From the NCBI GenBank assembly GCA_963836915.1, contig CAWILH010000002.1, positions 62,001 through 126,000 of the forward strand: DNA of 64,000 bases. The letters run 5' to 3'. This document shows, in pieces, positions 1 through 8,259 of this stretch (position 1 is the first letter of the stretch; every line of letters begins with the position of its first letter). Below the pieces are notes generated by a model. That model was not told where the DNA came from and did not search any database. It saw only the letters and a list, made by a program, of their open reading frames with translations. Position numbers and translations under genes: made by a program. The DNA is from Cryomorpha sp963836915. Its GTDB lineage: Bacteria; Bacteroidota; Bacteroidia; Flavobacteriales_D; Cryomorphaceae.

Positions 1-358
1 TTCTGGCTACCAGCGGAATACTTCCGATAATGAGCCCAAAGAAAAAAGACCAAGTGGGTATGGCTTCCGACTCAAGCAGGAAGCTGATGAGCTTGGCGAG
101 TGAAAAGATACTTATGGCGATACCCAAGAACAGGGCGAGGATAAAATTTCCGTTTATGGCCTTCCAAAATACTTTTGGCCCCTTGCTGAAAAGCAAACCG
201 ATGGTCTGAAAATTAACCCCGCTAATGGTCTCAATAAGCTCTTCGTAAATACCAGTGATAAAGGCAATGGTGCCGCCACTTACACCGGGCACCACATCTG
301 CCGCGCCCATGCCTACGCCCTTAAGGCTTAGGAGCGCGTAATCTTTGATGGATCGCAT
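1..358 (-). CDS. DUF368 / PopT-type undecaprenyl phosphate transporter, 5' part only
   Basis: The first 119 residues of a polytopic membrane protein; the rest lies beyond the window edge. The N-terminus shows the DUF368 signature GVGMGAADVVPGVSGGTIAF, then a hydrophobic segment around residues 69-90 and another starting near 102. DUF368 proteins (PopT) are known to return undecaprenyl phosphate, the lipid carrier of cell wall synthesis, across the inner membrane. The ATG begins directly after the TAG stop of the rhodanese gene with no spacer, so it is very likely cotranslated as the last visible gene of a leftward operon. Family assignment is from motif recognition and is fairly secure; the exact substrate here is inferred. 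Confidence 0.85.
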   Translation of the reverse strand, partial: MRSIKDYALLSLKGVGMGAADVVPGVSGGTIAFITGIYEELIETISGVNFQTIGLLFSKGPKVFWKAINGNFILALFLGIAISIFSLAKLISFLLESEAIPTWSFFFGLIIGSIPLVAR

Positions 359-676
359 CTAGACTACTTCTATGGATGAGTCAATATCTTTGGCCCAAGC
401 CGTAATGCCACCCGTTAGGTTGTGGAGATTGCTATAATCTTTTTGTCCTTCCAGCGCCGTGATCGCAGCAGCAGAGCGGGCTCCACTACGGCAGTGGATC
501 ACCACTGCACAGTCTTTCCTAATCTCATCAGCGCGCTCTATTATCTCGGCCATGGGGATATGGTGGCCGCCGATGGTTCCGGCTTCCACTTCATGGATTT
601 CACGCACATCTATGAGTTGATGTGGAGTGCGGTCGTCGCGCATTTTTTTCAATTCTGCTGGACTAATATTGTTCAT
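359..676 (-). CDS. Single-domain rhodanese-like sulfurtransferase
   Basis: 105-residue cytoplasmic protein with one rhodanese domain. The N-terminal part has the LIDVREIHEVEAGTIGGHHI pattern, and the active-site loop reads CRSGAR near residue 66, with the Cys that carries the persulfide. Longer upstream reading is possible, but it would overlap the ComA-like gene and lacks homology. The ATG chosen here (MNNISPAELKKMR) sits 11 bp after that gene's stop. Its place between a phosphosulfolactate synthase-like gene and a DUF368 transporter suggests a shared transcript, not a shared pathway. The specific sulfur donor and acceptor are unknown. Confidence 0.9.
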   Translation of the reverse strand: MNNISPAELKKMRDDRTPHQLIDVREIHEVEAGTIGGHHIPMAEIIERADEIRKDCAVVIHCRSGARSAAAITALEGQKDYSNLHNLTGGITAWAKDIDSSIEVV

Positions 677-687
677 GGGTTCAAGTT

Positions 688-1473
688 CTAAGGACGGAAC
701 ACTTCGCTCATTTCTGCGGGGAGATGTTCGAAAAAGGTATCTCCGCGCAGGCCTATTCGCAGGGTTTCCAGTGGAATGACATCGCTTGGAGCTATATTTC
801 CCAGATTTACGTTGGCGCCTATCAGCTTGATGAACCATACCTGCTGTGTTTTTTGGGGGGCTTCCCAGATGATGTCTTCTGATCTAACCTTAGACAGGAT
901 TTTATTTACCAGCAGCACATGGGCCGTTCCATTGGGGCGGTAGATCCCCACATTTCCGCTTTCACGTGCCTCGGCGATCACTTTCCAAGAACCTGCGCGC
1001 AGCTCGGTATCCATCATTTTCACCCATTTGCCTGGGGCTATGAGTATTCCTTCTTCTTTTGAGCCTACTTCAGAAAGTACCGTAAAATCTTTGGCCAAGG
1101 TAGCGATGTACTCTAATTTTTGATCGTGGGGCAGGTGTATGCTTCCATCCGATACTTCTACCATTCCCAAGTCGAGATCGGAGAGCAGTTTTCGGAAGGC
1201 ATCAAACATATTTCGGGCGACGAATGCTTCAAATAGTGTTCCCCCAAGGTAGACCCGCAAATCGTGGGCGTGGTAAAGTTTTATTTTTTCCTTGAGATTT
1301 TTGGTGAGATAGGACGTACCAAAACCCAATTTTACAAGATCTGTAAGCTCTTCGTTGGCATCAATAAAAGATTCTGCTTCGCTGATGCTCAAGCCTTTAT
1401 CCATCACCATAGTTTGACCATTGGATCGCGGTCTCACCGTTCGCTCTGGGAGAAAAGGGAGTTCAAAATTCAT
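688..1473 (-). CDS. comA: Phosphosulfolactate synthase (ComA) family protein
   Basis: 261-residue cytoplasmic protein resembling ComA, which adds sulfite to phosphoenolpyruvate to give (2R)-phospho-3-sulfolactate in methanogen coenzyme M synthesis. Visible family features are MVMDKGL near residue 22, the stretch VKLGFGTSYL, the GGTLFEAFVARN motif, and GIYRPNG in the C-terminal half. The start MNFELPFLPERT was chosen because its ATG follows the stop of the TPR gene by one base; an in-frame ATG 30 bp earlier would overlap that gene. Bacteroidota do not make coenzyme M, so the product may feed sulfolactate or another sulfonate; that is inference. Neighbours give no clear pathway. Confidence 0.85.
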   Translation of the reverse strand: MNFELPFLPERTVRPRSNGQTMVMDKGLSISEAESFIDANEELTDLVKLGFGTSYLTKNLKEKIKLYHAHDLRVYLGGTLFEAFVARNMFDAFRKLLSDLDLGMVEVSDGSIHLPHDQKLEYIATLAKDFTVLSEVGSKEEGILIAPGKWVKMMDTELRAGSWKVIAEARESGNVGIYRPNGTAHVLLVNKILSKVRSEDIIWEAPQKTQQVWFIKLIGANVNLGNIAPSDVIPLETLRIGLRGDTFFEHLPAEMSEVFRP

Positions 1474-1474
1474 C

Positions 1475-2890
1475 TTAGCTTTTGGCTTGTGTGTATAATT
1501 CAATTAAGGCCACAATATTGGGAAATTGAATTGATTCAGGAAAGATGTTCAAGAAATACTTACTCCCTTCGGGTTGTTTATGAAGGCAGTCGGTTAGCAG
1601 TTCGGCGGCATTTTCTAGCTCGCCCCTTTGCAGCAGCAGCTTTACGATATGCCAGTGCAGGTCTTGGGCTTCCTTCACCGTTGCGATCCCATCCTTTAGG
1701 GCTTGTATGCCTTCGCCGATATTATAAAGCATCACCTTGACTTCAGATAGGGCGATCCAAATCTCTTCGTCGCTTTCAAAATTTTCTGACATGTGGAGAT
1801 AAGCCTGCTCTGCTTCCCGCAAATAACCCGCTTTTACCAAGGTCTCGGCATATATATGCCAATTGTCCATGTTAAGCTCGTCATAATCCAGCGCTTCCCG
1901 GTAAAGTTTAAGGCTGGCCGTGAAGTTGATTTCGTTTTCCCGTACTGCGCCTAGCCCCATCAAGGCATCCACGTATTTGGGATCGAGTGCCAAGGCGCGC
2001 ATATAGTTTTTCTCTGCGTGATCCCAAGATTCGAGTCGCTCGTAGCATTCGCCGATAGCGGCATAGACCATTGGATTACTCTCATCGTGTAGCAGTGATT
2101 GTGTATAGGCGTCTATTGCAAGGCCATCTTCATCGCAGCTGGTATGCAGGTTTCCCTGAAGGATGAATGCATTTGTAAAATCATCTTTTATGGCAAGGCA
2201 AAAGCCGACAGACTCTAGCGCTTTCTCAAAAAGCCCTAGCTTTTCGAAGCAGATGGCCAAATTATACCACCCTACAAAGCTGTATGGGTTTTCATTGAGA
2301 TAGGCATTAAAATAGTCGACGCCCGTCTCTACGTCTTGCGCCATATCAAAGCAATAGCAAAGTTCAAATAGGCTGGCTTCGTGGTTGGGGTTGATTTCCA
2401 AAGATTGGATAAGGCTCTGAATAGCACCTTCATAGTCTTCTACCATCTCTTGCTCAAAGGCTAGATCCAGAAAGATGTCTTCCTTATTTTCAGAAGAAGA
2501 GTTTAGCGCTTTCAAGAGACAAGACTTAGTGCCTTCATGGTCGCTAAGGTTGCGATGCACTACTGCCTTGAATAGGAGCATCTCGGTATTGGTAGGCTCG
2601 GCGGCTTCAAGAAAATCCAGGATCTCCATCGCCTTCCGGGGGCGCTTACCTATAAGCAGGGTCTGTGCCTTCTTCAGCAATAGCGCCGAGCTTTTTGGAA
2701 AGAGCTCAAGACCGTGGGTCACTGCTTTTCTCGCTTTTGCATGCATACCGATCTCCAGATAATGGTCGGCTAGGGCTTCTATCTCTTCAACATCAAAAAA
2801 ATACGACTCTTTGGTACGAAGCATGTCTTCGAACTTTGTGATCAGGGCCGGATCGGACTCGTCAAAAAAATTGTTGGAATACTCTGTCAT
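1475..2890 (-). CDS. Tetratricopeptide repeat protein
   Basis: 471-residue soluble protein built almost entirely from TPR-like helical hairpins. Recurrent 34-residue repeats are visible, for example around GCYERLESWDHAEKNYMRAL and AQAYLHMSENFES-type helices. No signal peptide or membrane segment is seen. It is the first gene of the leftward operon, with a TAAATTTG promoter box just upstream and the ComA-like gene starting one base after its stop. Such TPR proteins usually act as protein-interaction scaffolds; the partner here is unknown. I recall a similar TPR gene next to DUF368 genes in other Bacteroidota, which supports conserved linkage. Confidence 0.85.
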   Translation of the reverse strand: MTEYSNNFFDESDPALITKFEDMLRTKESYFFDVEEIEALADHYLEIGMHAKARKAVTHGLELFPKSSALLLKKAQTLLIGKRPRKAMEILDFLEAAEPTNTEMLLFKAVVHRNLSDHEGTKSCLLKALNSSSENKEDIFLDLAFEQEMVEDYEGAIQSLIQSLEINPNHEASLFELCYCFDMAQDVETGVDYFNAYLNENPYSFVGWYNLAICFEKLGLFEKALESVGFCLAIKDDFTNAFILQGNLHTSCDEDGLAIDAYTQSLLHDESNPMVYAAIGECYERLESWDHAEKNYMRALALDPKYVDALMGLGAVRENEINFTASLKLYREALDYDELNMDNWHIYAETLVKAGYLREAEQAYLHMSENFESDEEIWIALSEVKVMLYNIGEGIQALKDGIATVKEAQDLHWHIVKLLLQRGELENAAELLTDCLHKQPEGSKYFLNIFPESIQFPNIVALIELYTQAKS

Positions 2891-2915
2891 AGTTCGTTTT
2901 CGGTGCGGTCATTGT

Positions 2916-2923
2916 CAAATTTA
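2916..2923 (-). promoter_or_regulatory. Promoter -7 box TAAATTTG for the TPR operon
   Basis: Exact match to the Bacteroidota TAnnTTTG -7 consensus on the minus strand, about 26 bp before the TPR start codon. No TTG box at the usual 17-23 bp distance was found, so only the -7 part is claimed. Confidence 0.6.
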
Positions 2924-3453
2924 TGAAAAGCCGCACCCATTGGCCACTGGCAAAAAAATTGTTTTTAACAAGGAAATGCACAAAAGATCAATCCCGGTTT
3001 GCACAATCGCTATTGCTTAGGCTTTGCAAAGATACACTTTTATGAAAGTGAAGCGACAAGTCTTGTGGCTGGTCTCGAGACGCAAATCTCAAGTCGCTAA
3101 CCGCGGGTCTAGTGTATTGAGCCGCAAGGGGAGAGTCTCAGGTATGAAGGGGTTGATAGGAGACGTGGTGAGGTGTAAACCCGCAGAAAAATTACAGGAA
3201 TGGATCAGTTACCTGATGGAAATGTGGAGTTATAAATTGTGAAATTTTCTCAGATGAAGCGTCGACGGTTGTGAAGTGGCAAGGGCCATCGCAAGCAAGC
3301 AAGTTCTATCCGTCGGTTGTTTTGTGTAAGCATTGAACGGAGATCATAGCTGGTGTGAAGGACGCAACTGCATTTTTTAAGTATCAATGCGCCGCGCGGT
3401 ATCGGCCAGTGAGACAAGAATCCTAAGGATTTAAATTTCTCTCTATATTATGA
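2924..3453. other. Intergenic region between divergent operons, no gene seen
   Basis: About 530 bp between the leftward TPR operon and glmM. It contains only short frames without recognisable protein features. Around 3060-3130 there is a stretch with short motifs such as tctcaagtcgc and gagccgcaag that recur in the repeat-rich DNA at 33.7 kb, so this may be decayed short-repeat DNA. No RNA gene was recognised. Confidence 0.5.
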
Positions 3454-3461
3454 TAATTTTG
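3454..3461 (+). promoter_or_regulatory. Promoter -7 box TAATTTTG upstream of glmM
   Basis: Exact TAnnTTTG match 23 bp upstream of the TTG start of glmM. The AT-rich segment before it has no clear TTG -33 element. Confidence 0.6.
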
Positions 3462-3484
3462 CGGAAGCACTAAAAAACAAAAGC

Positions 3485-4873
3485 TTGACATTAATTAAAT
3501 CTATTTCTGGTATCCGGGGCACTATTGGCGGAAGCCCTGGCGATAATCTCACGCCCATAGATATTGTAAAATTTGCTTCCGCTTACGGCAAAATGCTCGT
3601 TGATTCTACTGGTAGTGACCGCTGCAGTGTGGTGATAGGGCGTGATGCACGGCCCAGTGGCCAGATGGTAAGCGAACTGATAAGCGCTACACTCGCTGGG
3701 CTGGGAGTAGATGTGATAGACCTTGGCCTAAGCACCACGCCTACGGTAGAGCTTGCCGTGCCGCACGAAGGTGCCACGGGGGGAATAATCATCACGGCCA
3801 GCCACAATCCGGTGCAGTGGAATGCGCTTAAATTGCTCAATGCCAAAGGGGAATTCATCTCGGACGCTGAAGGTAAAAAAGTGATAGCTCTTGCAGAATC
3901 GCTCGTCATAGAATTTGCTCCGGTAGAGAAATTGGGTCATTACCGGGAAGAACCTTCGTATATTGATTTCCATATTAAGAAGGTGCTGGCCTATCCCTTG
4001 GTAGATGTGGATGCTATACGGAACGCAGATTTTAAAATAGCCGTAGATGCGGTAAACTCAAGCGGTGGTATAGCCGTGCCAGCGCTACTTAAAGCGCTGG
4101 GGGTGAATGATGTGGTAGAGTTGTACTGCAAGCCTACGGGTATATTTCCGCATAATCCAGAGCCGCTGCCAGCACATTTAGTTGATCTTTGCGAAATGGT
4201 GAAGACCGAAAAATGCGATCTTGGTATTACGGTAGATCCTGATGTGGACCGCTTAGCTTTTGTGAGTGAAAATGGAGAAGTATTTGGCGAAGAATATACC
4301 CTCGTAGCCGTGGCCGATCTGGTGATGAGCCAGCGGAAGGGGGCCGCTGTATCCAATCTTTCATCTACACGCGCACTCAGCGATGTGGCAGCGTGGCATG
4401 GTGGCAGCTATCGCGCATCGGCTGTAGGGGAAGTCAATGTAGTGGCTGCCATGAAAGAGACTAATGCCGTGATAGGCGGCGAGGGAAATGGTGGGGTGAT
4501 CGTACCCGATTTTCACTACGGGCGCGATGCCTTGATAGGGATCGGGCTCTTCCTTACCCATTTGGCAAATTTTAAAGGCACCGCTTCGGAGCTGAAAGCG
4601 ACTTATCCGGCTTATGCGATCTCTAAAAATAAGGTAGCCCTCACGCCCGATCTTGATGTAGATGCGCTGCTGGAAGATGTGGCTCAAAAATTTTCGGAAG
4701 AGAAAGTGAACCGGGTAGATGGGGTCAAAATAGATTTTAAATCTGGCTGGGTGCACCTGCGCAAGTCCAATACCGAACCCATCATCCGCATATACGCGGA
4801 GAGTGCTACCGAGGCCGAAGCAAACGAACTGGCTGAGCGCGTGATACATGAGATAAGTGCTACAATTTCTTAA
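3485..4873 (+). CDS. glmM: Phosphoglucosamine mutase (alpha-D-phosphohexomutase family)
   Basis: 462-residue cytoplasmic enzyme, expected to convert glucosamine-6-phosphate to glucosamine-1-phosphate for peptidoglycan and lipid A precursors. All four family motifs are present in order: the phosphoserine loop TASHNP (Ser106), the metal loop DPDVDR, the sugar-binding GEGNGG, and the phosphate-binding RKSNTEP. The start is a TTG giving MTLIKSISGIRGTIGG, the usual N-terminus of this Bacteroidota group; no ATG fits. Phosphomannomutase activity cannot be excluded because the motifs are shared. The stop codon TAA is the first part of the promoter box of the next gene. Confidence 0.92.
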   Translation: MTLIKSISGIRGTIGGSPGDNLTPIDIVKFASAYGKMLVDSTGSDRCSVVIGRDARPSGQMVSELISATLAGLGVDVIDLGLSTTPTVELAVPHEGATGGIIITASHNPVQWNALKLLNAKGEFISDAEGKKVIALAESLVIEFAPVEKLGHYREEPSYIDFHIKKVLAYPLVDVDAIRNADFKIAVDAVNSSGGIAVPALLKALGVNDVVELYCKPTGIFPHNPEPLPAHLVDLCEMVKTEKCDLGITVDPDVDRLAFVSENGEVFGEEYTLVAVADLVMSQRKGAAVSNLSSTRALSDVAAWHGGSYRASAVGEVNVVAAMKETNAVIGGEGNGGVIVPDFHYGRDALIGIGLFLTHLANFKGTASELKATYPAYAISKNKVALTPDLDVDALLEDVAQKFSEEKVNRVDGVKIDFKSGWVHLRKSNTEPIIRIYAESATEAEANELAERVIHEISATIS

Positions 4874-4878
4874 TTTTG
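4871..4878 (+). promoter_or_regulatory. Promoter -7 box TAATTTTG overlapping the glmM stop codon
   Basis: The TAA stop of glmM supplies the first three bases of an exact TAnnTTTG box. The ATG of the cysteine desulfurase lies 16 bp further on, so the leader would be only about ten bases. The same arrangement occurs at 49263. Confidence 0.6.
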
Positions 4879-4894
4879 CCTTTTCGATAATACT

Positions 4895-6031
4895 ATGAAA
4901 GCTTACCTTGATAATGCCGCCACCACTCCCGTAGCTCCCGAAGTGGTAGAAGCCATGTTGCCCTATCTCACCGAGCATTTTGGCAATCCTTCCAGCACGC
5001 ACCAATTCGGCCGTAAGGTAAAGTCGGCAGTAGAGACGGCCCGTAAATCGATCGCAGCTCATCTCAACTGCTCGCCTATGGAGATCTGTTTTACATCGGG
5101 TGGAACCGAAGCAGATAATATGGCGATAAATGGAGCCATTAATGAGTTGGGCGTCAAGCATATCATATCTTCTGAGATTGAGCATCATGCCGTATTGAAT
5201 ACCGTAAAGCATTGCCATGCTAAAGAAGGGCTACAACTCAGCATGGTGCGGCTCAATGAATTGGGTCATATAGATTTGGCCCACCTTGAAGAGCTTCTGG
5301 CTAATGCCAATGAAAAAACACTTGTTACGCTGATGCACGCCAATAATGAAGTGGGCACGATGCTCGATCTGGTCGAAATAGGACAGATCTGTGCAGCTCA
5401 TGGCGCTTTTTTTCATTCCGATACGGTGCAGACGATGGGGCATTATTCTTTTGACCTTTTGCACACTCCCGTTCATTTCATTACCGGAGCGGCGCATAAA
5501 TTTCACGGCCCGAAGGGTGTCGGGTTCCTTTATATTGATAAGTCGGTACATATCGGGCCGATGTCCTTTGGCGGAAGCCAAGAGAGACAGCTCAGGCCGG
5601 GCACTGAAAATGTTTATGGCATCGTAGGAATGGCCAAGGCACTTGATCTGGCCTATGAAGATTTAGATAGCCATGCCAGCCACATCCTAGGCTTGAAGGG
5701 ATATATGCGCGAGCGATTAAGTGAATTGCTGGATGGGGCGGTCACCAATGGATGCCAAGAACGATCGCTTTGCACGGTCTTGAATGTGCAATTTCCGCCC
5801 ACCGATAAAGCGGCCATGTTGCTCTTCCTGCTCGATATAGATGGTATAGCCTGCTCTGGAGGAAGCGCTTGCTCCAGCGGCAGCAATCAAGGCAGCCATG
5901 TGTTGCGATCACTCGGCACGGCCATGGACAGGCCTAGTATCCGGTTCTCATTCAGCCGATACACCACCCGGGAAGAGATAGATTTCGCCATTGATAAGGT
6001 GGTGGGACATTTTCAAGGGGTTACAGTTTAG
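4895..6031 (+). CDS. Cysteine desulfurase, NifS/IscS class (PLP enzyme)
   Basis: 378-residue class V aminotransferase-fold enzyme that takes sulfur from cysteine to form an enzyme persulfide and alanine, supplying Fe-S cluster or tRNA thiolation pathways. Visible features are the N-terminal YLDNAATTP, the PLP-binding lysine K202 in AAHKFHGPKG, and the persulfide cysteine C326 in SGGSACSSGS near the C-terminus, as in the IscS/NifS group. It stands alone after glmM with no iscU or regulator next to it, so the sulfur acceptor cannot be named. It is followed by 7-bp tandem repeats and about 500 bp of non-coding DNA. Confidence 0.93.
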   Translation: MKAYLDNAATTPVAPEVVEAMLPYLTEHFGNPSSTHQFGRKVKSAVETARKSIAAHLNCSPMEICFTSGGTEADNMAINGAINELGVKHIISSEIEHHAVLNTVKHCHAKEGLQLSMVRLNELGHIDLAHLEELLANANEKTLVTLMHANNEVGTMLDLVEIGQICAAHGAFFHSDTVQTMGHYSFDLLHTPVHFITGAAHKFHGPKGVGFLYIDKSVHIGPMSFGGSQERQLRPGTENVYGIVGMAKALDLAYEDLDSHASHILGLKGYMRERLSELLDGAVTNGCQERSLCTVLNVQFPPTDKAAMLLFLLDIDGIACSGGSACSSGSNQGSHVLRSLGTAMDRPSIRFSFSRYTTREEIDFAIDKVVGHFQGVTV

Positions 6032-6043
6032 GTTTTGGGTTTT

Positions 6044-6074
6044 GAGCCTTGAGCCTTGAGCCTTGAGCCTTGAG
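6044..6074. repeat. 7-bp tandem repeat, unit GAGCCTT, about 4.4 copies
   Basis: Perfect head-to-tail copies of GAGCCTT begin 12 bp after the cysteine desulfurase stop. It is one of several short tandem repeats in this window placed just after gene ends. No coding role is seen. Confidence 0.9.
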
Positions 6075-6462
6075 TTATTTGTTTTTGGTTATTTTAAAAC
6101 TTTTTCGATGAGCGGAGCGAACATAGAATAAGCTCACTTTTGGCTATTGACACTTGAGAAACTGACTAAAAATTTCGGTATTTGGTTCTACGCATCAGCA
6201 CCGTACCTTCGCATTCCTGTATTCTGAGAAGTACTTTTAGAAGTCACCCTCTAAAAATTCATCACACCTCTACTGTACCATTCCGAGAATAAATACGTTG
6301 AAAAAAACAACGTACATACTTCAAAACCCCTTCCTGTCTAAAGATTTGAGCGCGACAAGATGCAATGGTGTGTTTATAGAAGATAGTGGTATTCTTCCTA
6401 TTCAGAAAAGTAGCGTCTTACTCCATTTAAAAATTAAAAACTTCAGTACCACTTACCCTTGG

Positions 6463-6531
6463 CTCACCACTCACCACCCACCACTCACATCTCACCACTC
6501 AAAACTCACAACTCACAACTCACAACTCAAA
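6463..6531. repeat. Degenerate short tandem repeat (ACTCACAA / CTCACCA units)
   Basis: Low-complexity stretch made of 7-8 bp variants of CTCACCA and ACTCACA ending exactly at the 3' end of the leftward gene at 6532. The sequence between this and the 7-bp repeat (6075-6462) holds no recognisable gene. Confidence 0.8.
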
Positions 6532-7968
6532 CTACTCCTCAGTATTCTTCTCTTCAAAAAGCTCGGGGTCGAAACCGAAAAGCCGATTTTTCTTGATCAT
6601 CACATCGACGTAATTGGGTACCATTTTTTCCCAGCCCGACTCACCATCCTTGATAAGTTTTAATGCCGAACGGCTCTGTATGGCTAGCACTTCGGGGTCG
6701 AATCCTTCGAGATCGCTTATGCGGCCGTTGTAGATCAGATAATCGTAAAGTGGTCGCATACGTGGATGCACAGGCATATTCTTGCTCGTCATAATCTCCG
6801 TATCGGTCTCGCCCTTGTTGGGGTAGAGATAGACTTTCAAGTCACGGGTAAAGAGTATTCCAAAGGCTTCAAGAATACCGCCGTTCAGGTCGCGGTAGTA
6901 CTTTTCGTCAAAAAGCTCTATCATATTATTCACCCCCATGATGAGTCCCATGCGGCGACTGGTAAAGGTTGAGAAGTATTGAATGAGCTTATAATATTCC
7001 TGATAATTGGAGATCATAACCGTCTGCCCGAGCGAGCATAATATATCGGCACGATCTATAAAATCCTGTTCGTCGATGTCGCCATCGGCACGAAGGTTAT
7101 TTAACGTAATCTCAAAGAGCACCTGCAGATTATCGGCATCTACGCGGGCTTCTTCTACGAATGCGTTGTAACCATTGATGATCATGTCGATATTTACTTT
7201 CGTGACCGGTCTAAAGCTTCCGCGAATGGCCAGGATATTCTTTTTGTAGAGCAGGTCGGCCGGTTGCAGATTCTTGCCGTCGGGGCTAAAAATTACCGCA
7301 TCGGTCATTCCGTTCTTAACCAGTTGAAGGCTGAGCAACCGATTATCTACGGTATCAAAATCGGTGCCCGTCATGGAGACCATATCTATTTCGATATGAT
7401 CGCGCGTGAGGTTATCGTAGAGTGATTTTAGGTATTCCCGTGGATTCTGAAAGTAAAAATAGCAACCATAAAGCATATTAACGCCGAGCACACCAATGGT
7501 TTCTTGCTGCATGGCCGCTTCATTTTCATTGAGCTGCACATGAAGGATCACTTCATTTGGAGCCTTCTCGGGACTGGTCTGAAATTTTATGCCCAGCCAG
7601 CCGTGGCCTTTAAAGCGCTTTCGGAAATCAATGGTAGCCACGGTATTGGCAAAGGAGAAAAACTTTTTAGAAGGGTGCTTTTCGCGATCGAGCCGCTCTT
7701 CGATCAAGCCGTATTCGTGGTTGATCATCCGGCGAAGGCGTGTTTCACACACGTACCGATTATTCTCTTCGCGGCCGTAGATGGCATCGCTCACATCCTT
7801 GTCGTATGCCGACATTGTTTTGGCGATAGTACCCGAAGCACCTCCCGCCCTGAAAAAGTGCCTCACCACTTCTTGACCTGCTCCGATCTCGGAAAACGTT
7901 CCATAGATGGTAGGGTCTAAATTCATTCTAAGCGCTTTCTGCTTCGCGGAGAGTATTACTCGTTCCAA
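6532..7968 (-). CDS. Conserved protein of unknown function (Bacteroidota-type, 478 aa)
   Basis: Soluble protein without signal peptide or membrane segments. I recognise the family by conserved stretches such as FSEIGAGQEVVRHFFRAGGA, ANTVATIDF and LCSLGQTVMISNYQEYYK, which I recall as strongly conserved across the phylum. Some database entries label such proteins as a nicotinamide-nucleotide adenylyltransferase or a TonB receptor; nothing visible supports either name. The TTG start is preferred because a TTG-N19-TAATTTTG promoter lies about 27 bp upstream and the residues before the internal ATG (LSAKQKALRMNLD) match the family as I remember it. No function is assigned. Confidence 0.8.
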   Translation of the reverse strand: MERVILSAKQKALRMNLDPTIYGTFSEIGAGQEVVRHFFRAGGASGTIAKTMSAYDKDVSDAIYGREENNRYVCETRLRRMINHEYGLIEERLDREKHPSKKFFSFANTVATIDFRKRFKGHGWLGIKFQTSPEKAPNEVILHVQLNENEAAMQQETIGVLGVNMLYGCYFYFQNPREYLKSLYDNLTRDHIEIDMVSMTGTDFDTVDNRLLSLQLVKNGMTDAVIFSPDGKNLQPADLLYKKNILAIRGSFRPVTKVNIDMIINGYNAFVEEARVDADNLQVLFEITLNNLRADGDIDEQDFIDRADILCSLGQTVMISNYQEYYKLIQYFSTFTSRRMGLIMGVNNMIELFDEKYYRDLNGGILEAFGILFTRDLKVYLYPNKGETDTEIMTSKNMPVHPRMRPLYDYLIYNGRISDLEGFDPEVLAIQSRSALKLIKDGESGWEKMVPNYVDVMIKKNRLFGFDPELFEEKNTEE

Positions 7969-7994
7969 AAGGTAGGGGACTAATTATTTCGTGC

Positions 7995-8024
7995 CAAAAT
8001 TAAGGTCTTTATTAGAAAGAACAA
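7995..8024 (-). promoter_or_regulatory. Bacteroidota promoter TTG-N19-TAATTTTG
   Basis: On the minus strand a TTG box (8022-8024) and an exact -7 box TAATTTTG (7995-8002) are separated by 19 bp, within the known 17-23 bp window. It drives the conserved protein starting at 7968. Confidence 0.65.
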
Positions 8025-8146
8025 GTTTTCAACCTTGCTTTCTTTTGTGGAGACGTCGAGGGACTACTATGCCATGCGTCGAGGTGCTCATCTTTGCCCC
8101 GCGCGATGACACCAAAGACAAAACGTTTTTTGGCGTTGGCATATTG

Positions 8147-8207
8147 CCAATCATCAATTATCGATCAACAATTTCCATTGTCAATTATCCATTGTCCATT
8201 GTCAATT
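8147..8207. repeat. 14-bp minisatellite, left remnant beside the IS
   Basis: Imperfect copies of GTCAATTATCCATT and its variants precede the insertion sequence. The last bases GTCAATT are repeated directly on the other side of the element. Confidence 0.85.
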
Positions 8208-8259
8208 TGTCCCGTACTGAAATAAGTTGACCATTTTTCACCCTAAACCGGATAGAAAA

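Noticed and set aside
2916..2954. Full two-box promoter for the TPR operon using TTTG near 2951
   Set aside because: The spacing would be about 27 bp, outside the accepted 17-23 bp, so only the -7 box is reported.
4361..5218. Antisense frame (285 codons) across glmM and the cysteine desulfurase
   Set aside because: Both sense genes have complete catalytic motifs here; the antisense product has no family features.
6298..6663. Plus-strand frame of 121 codons across the CTCACAA repeat
   Set aside because: Its middle is translated low-complexity repeat (HHPPLTSHH type) and its end lies antisense to the conserved protein at 6532-7968.
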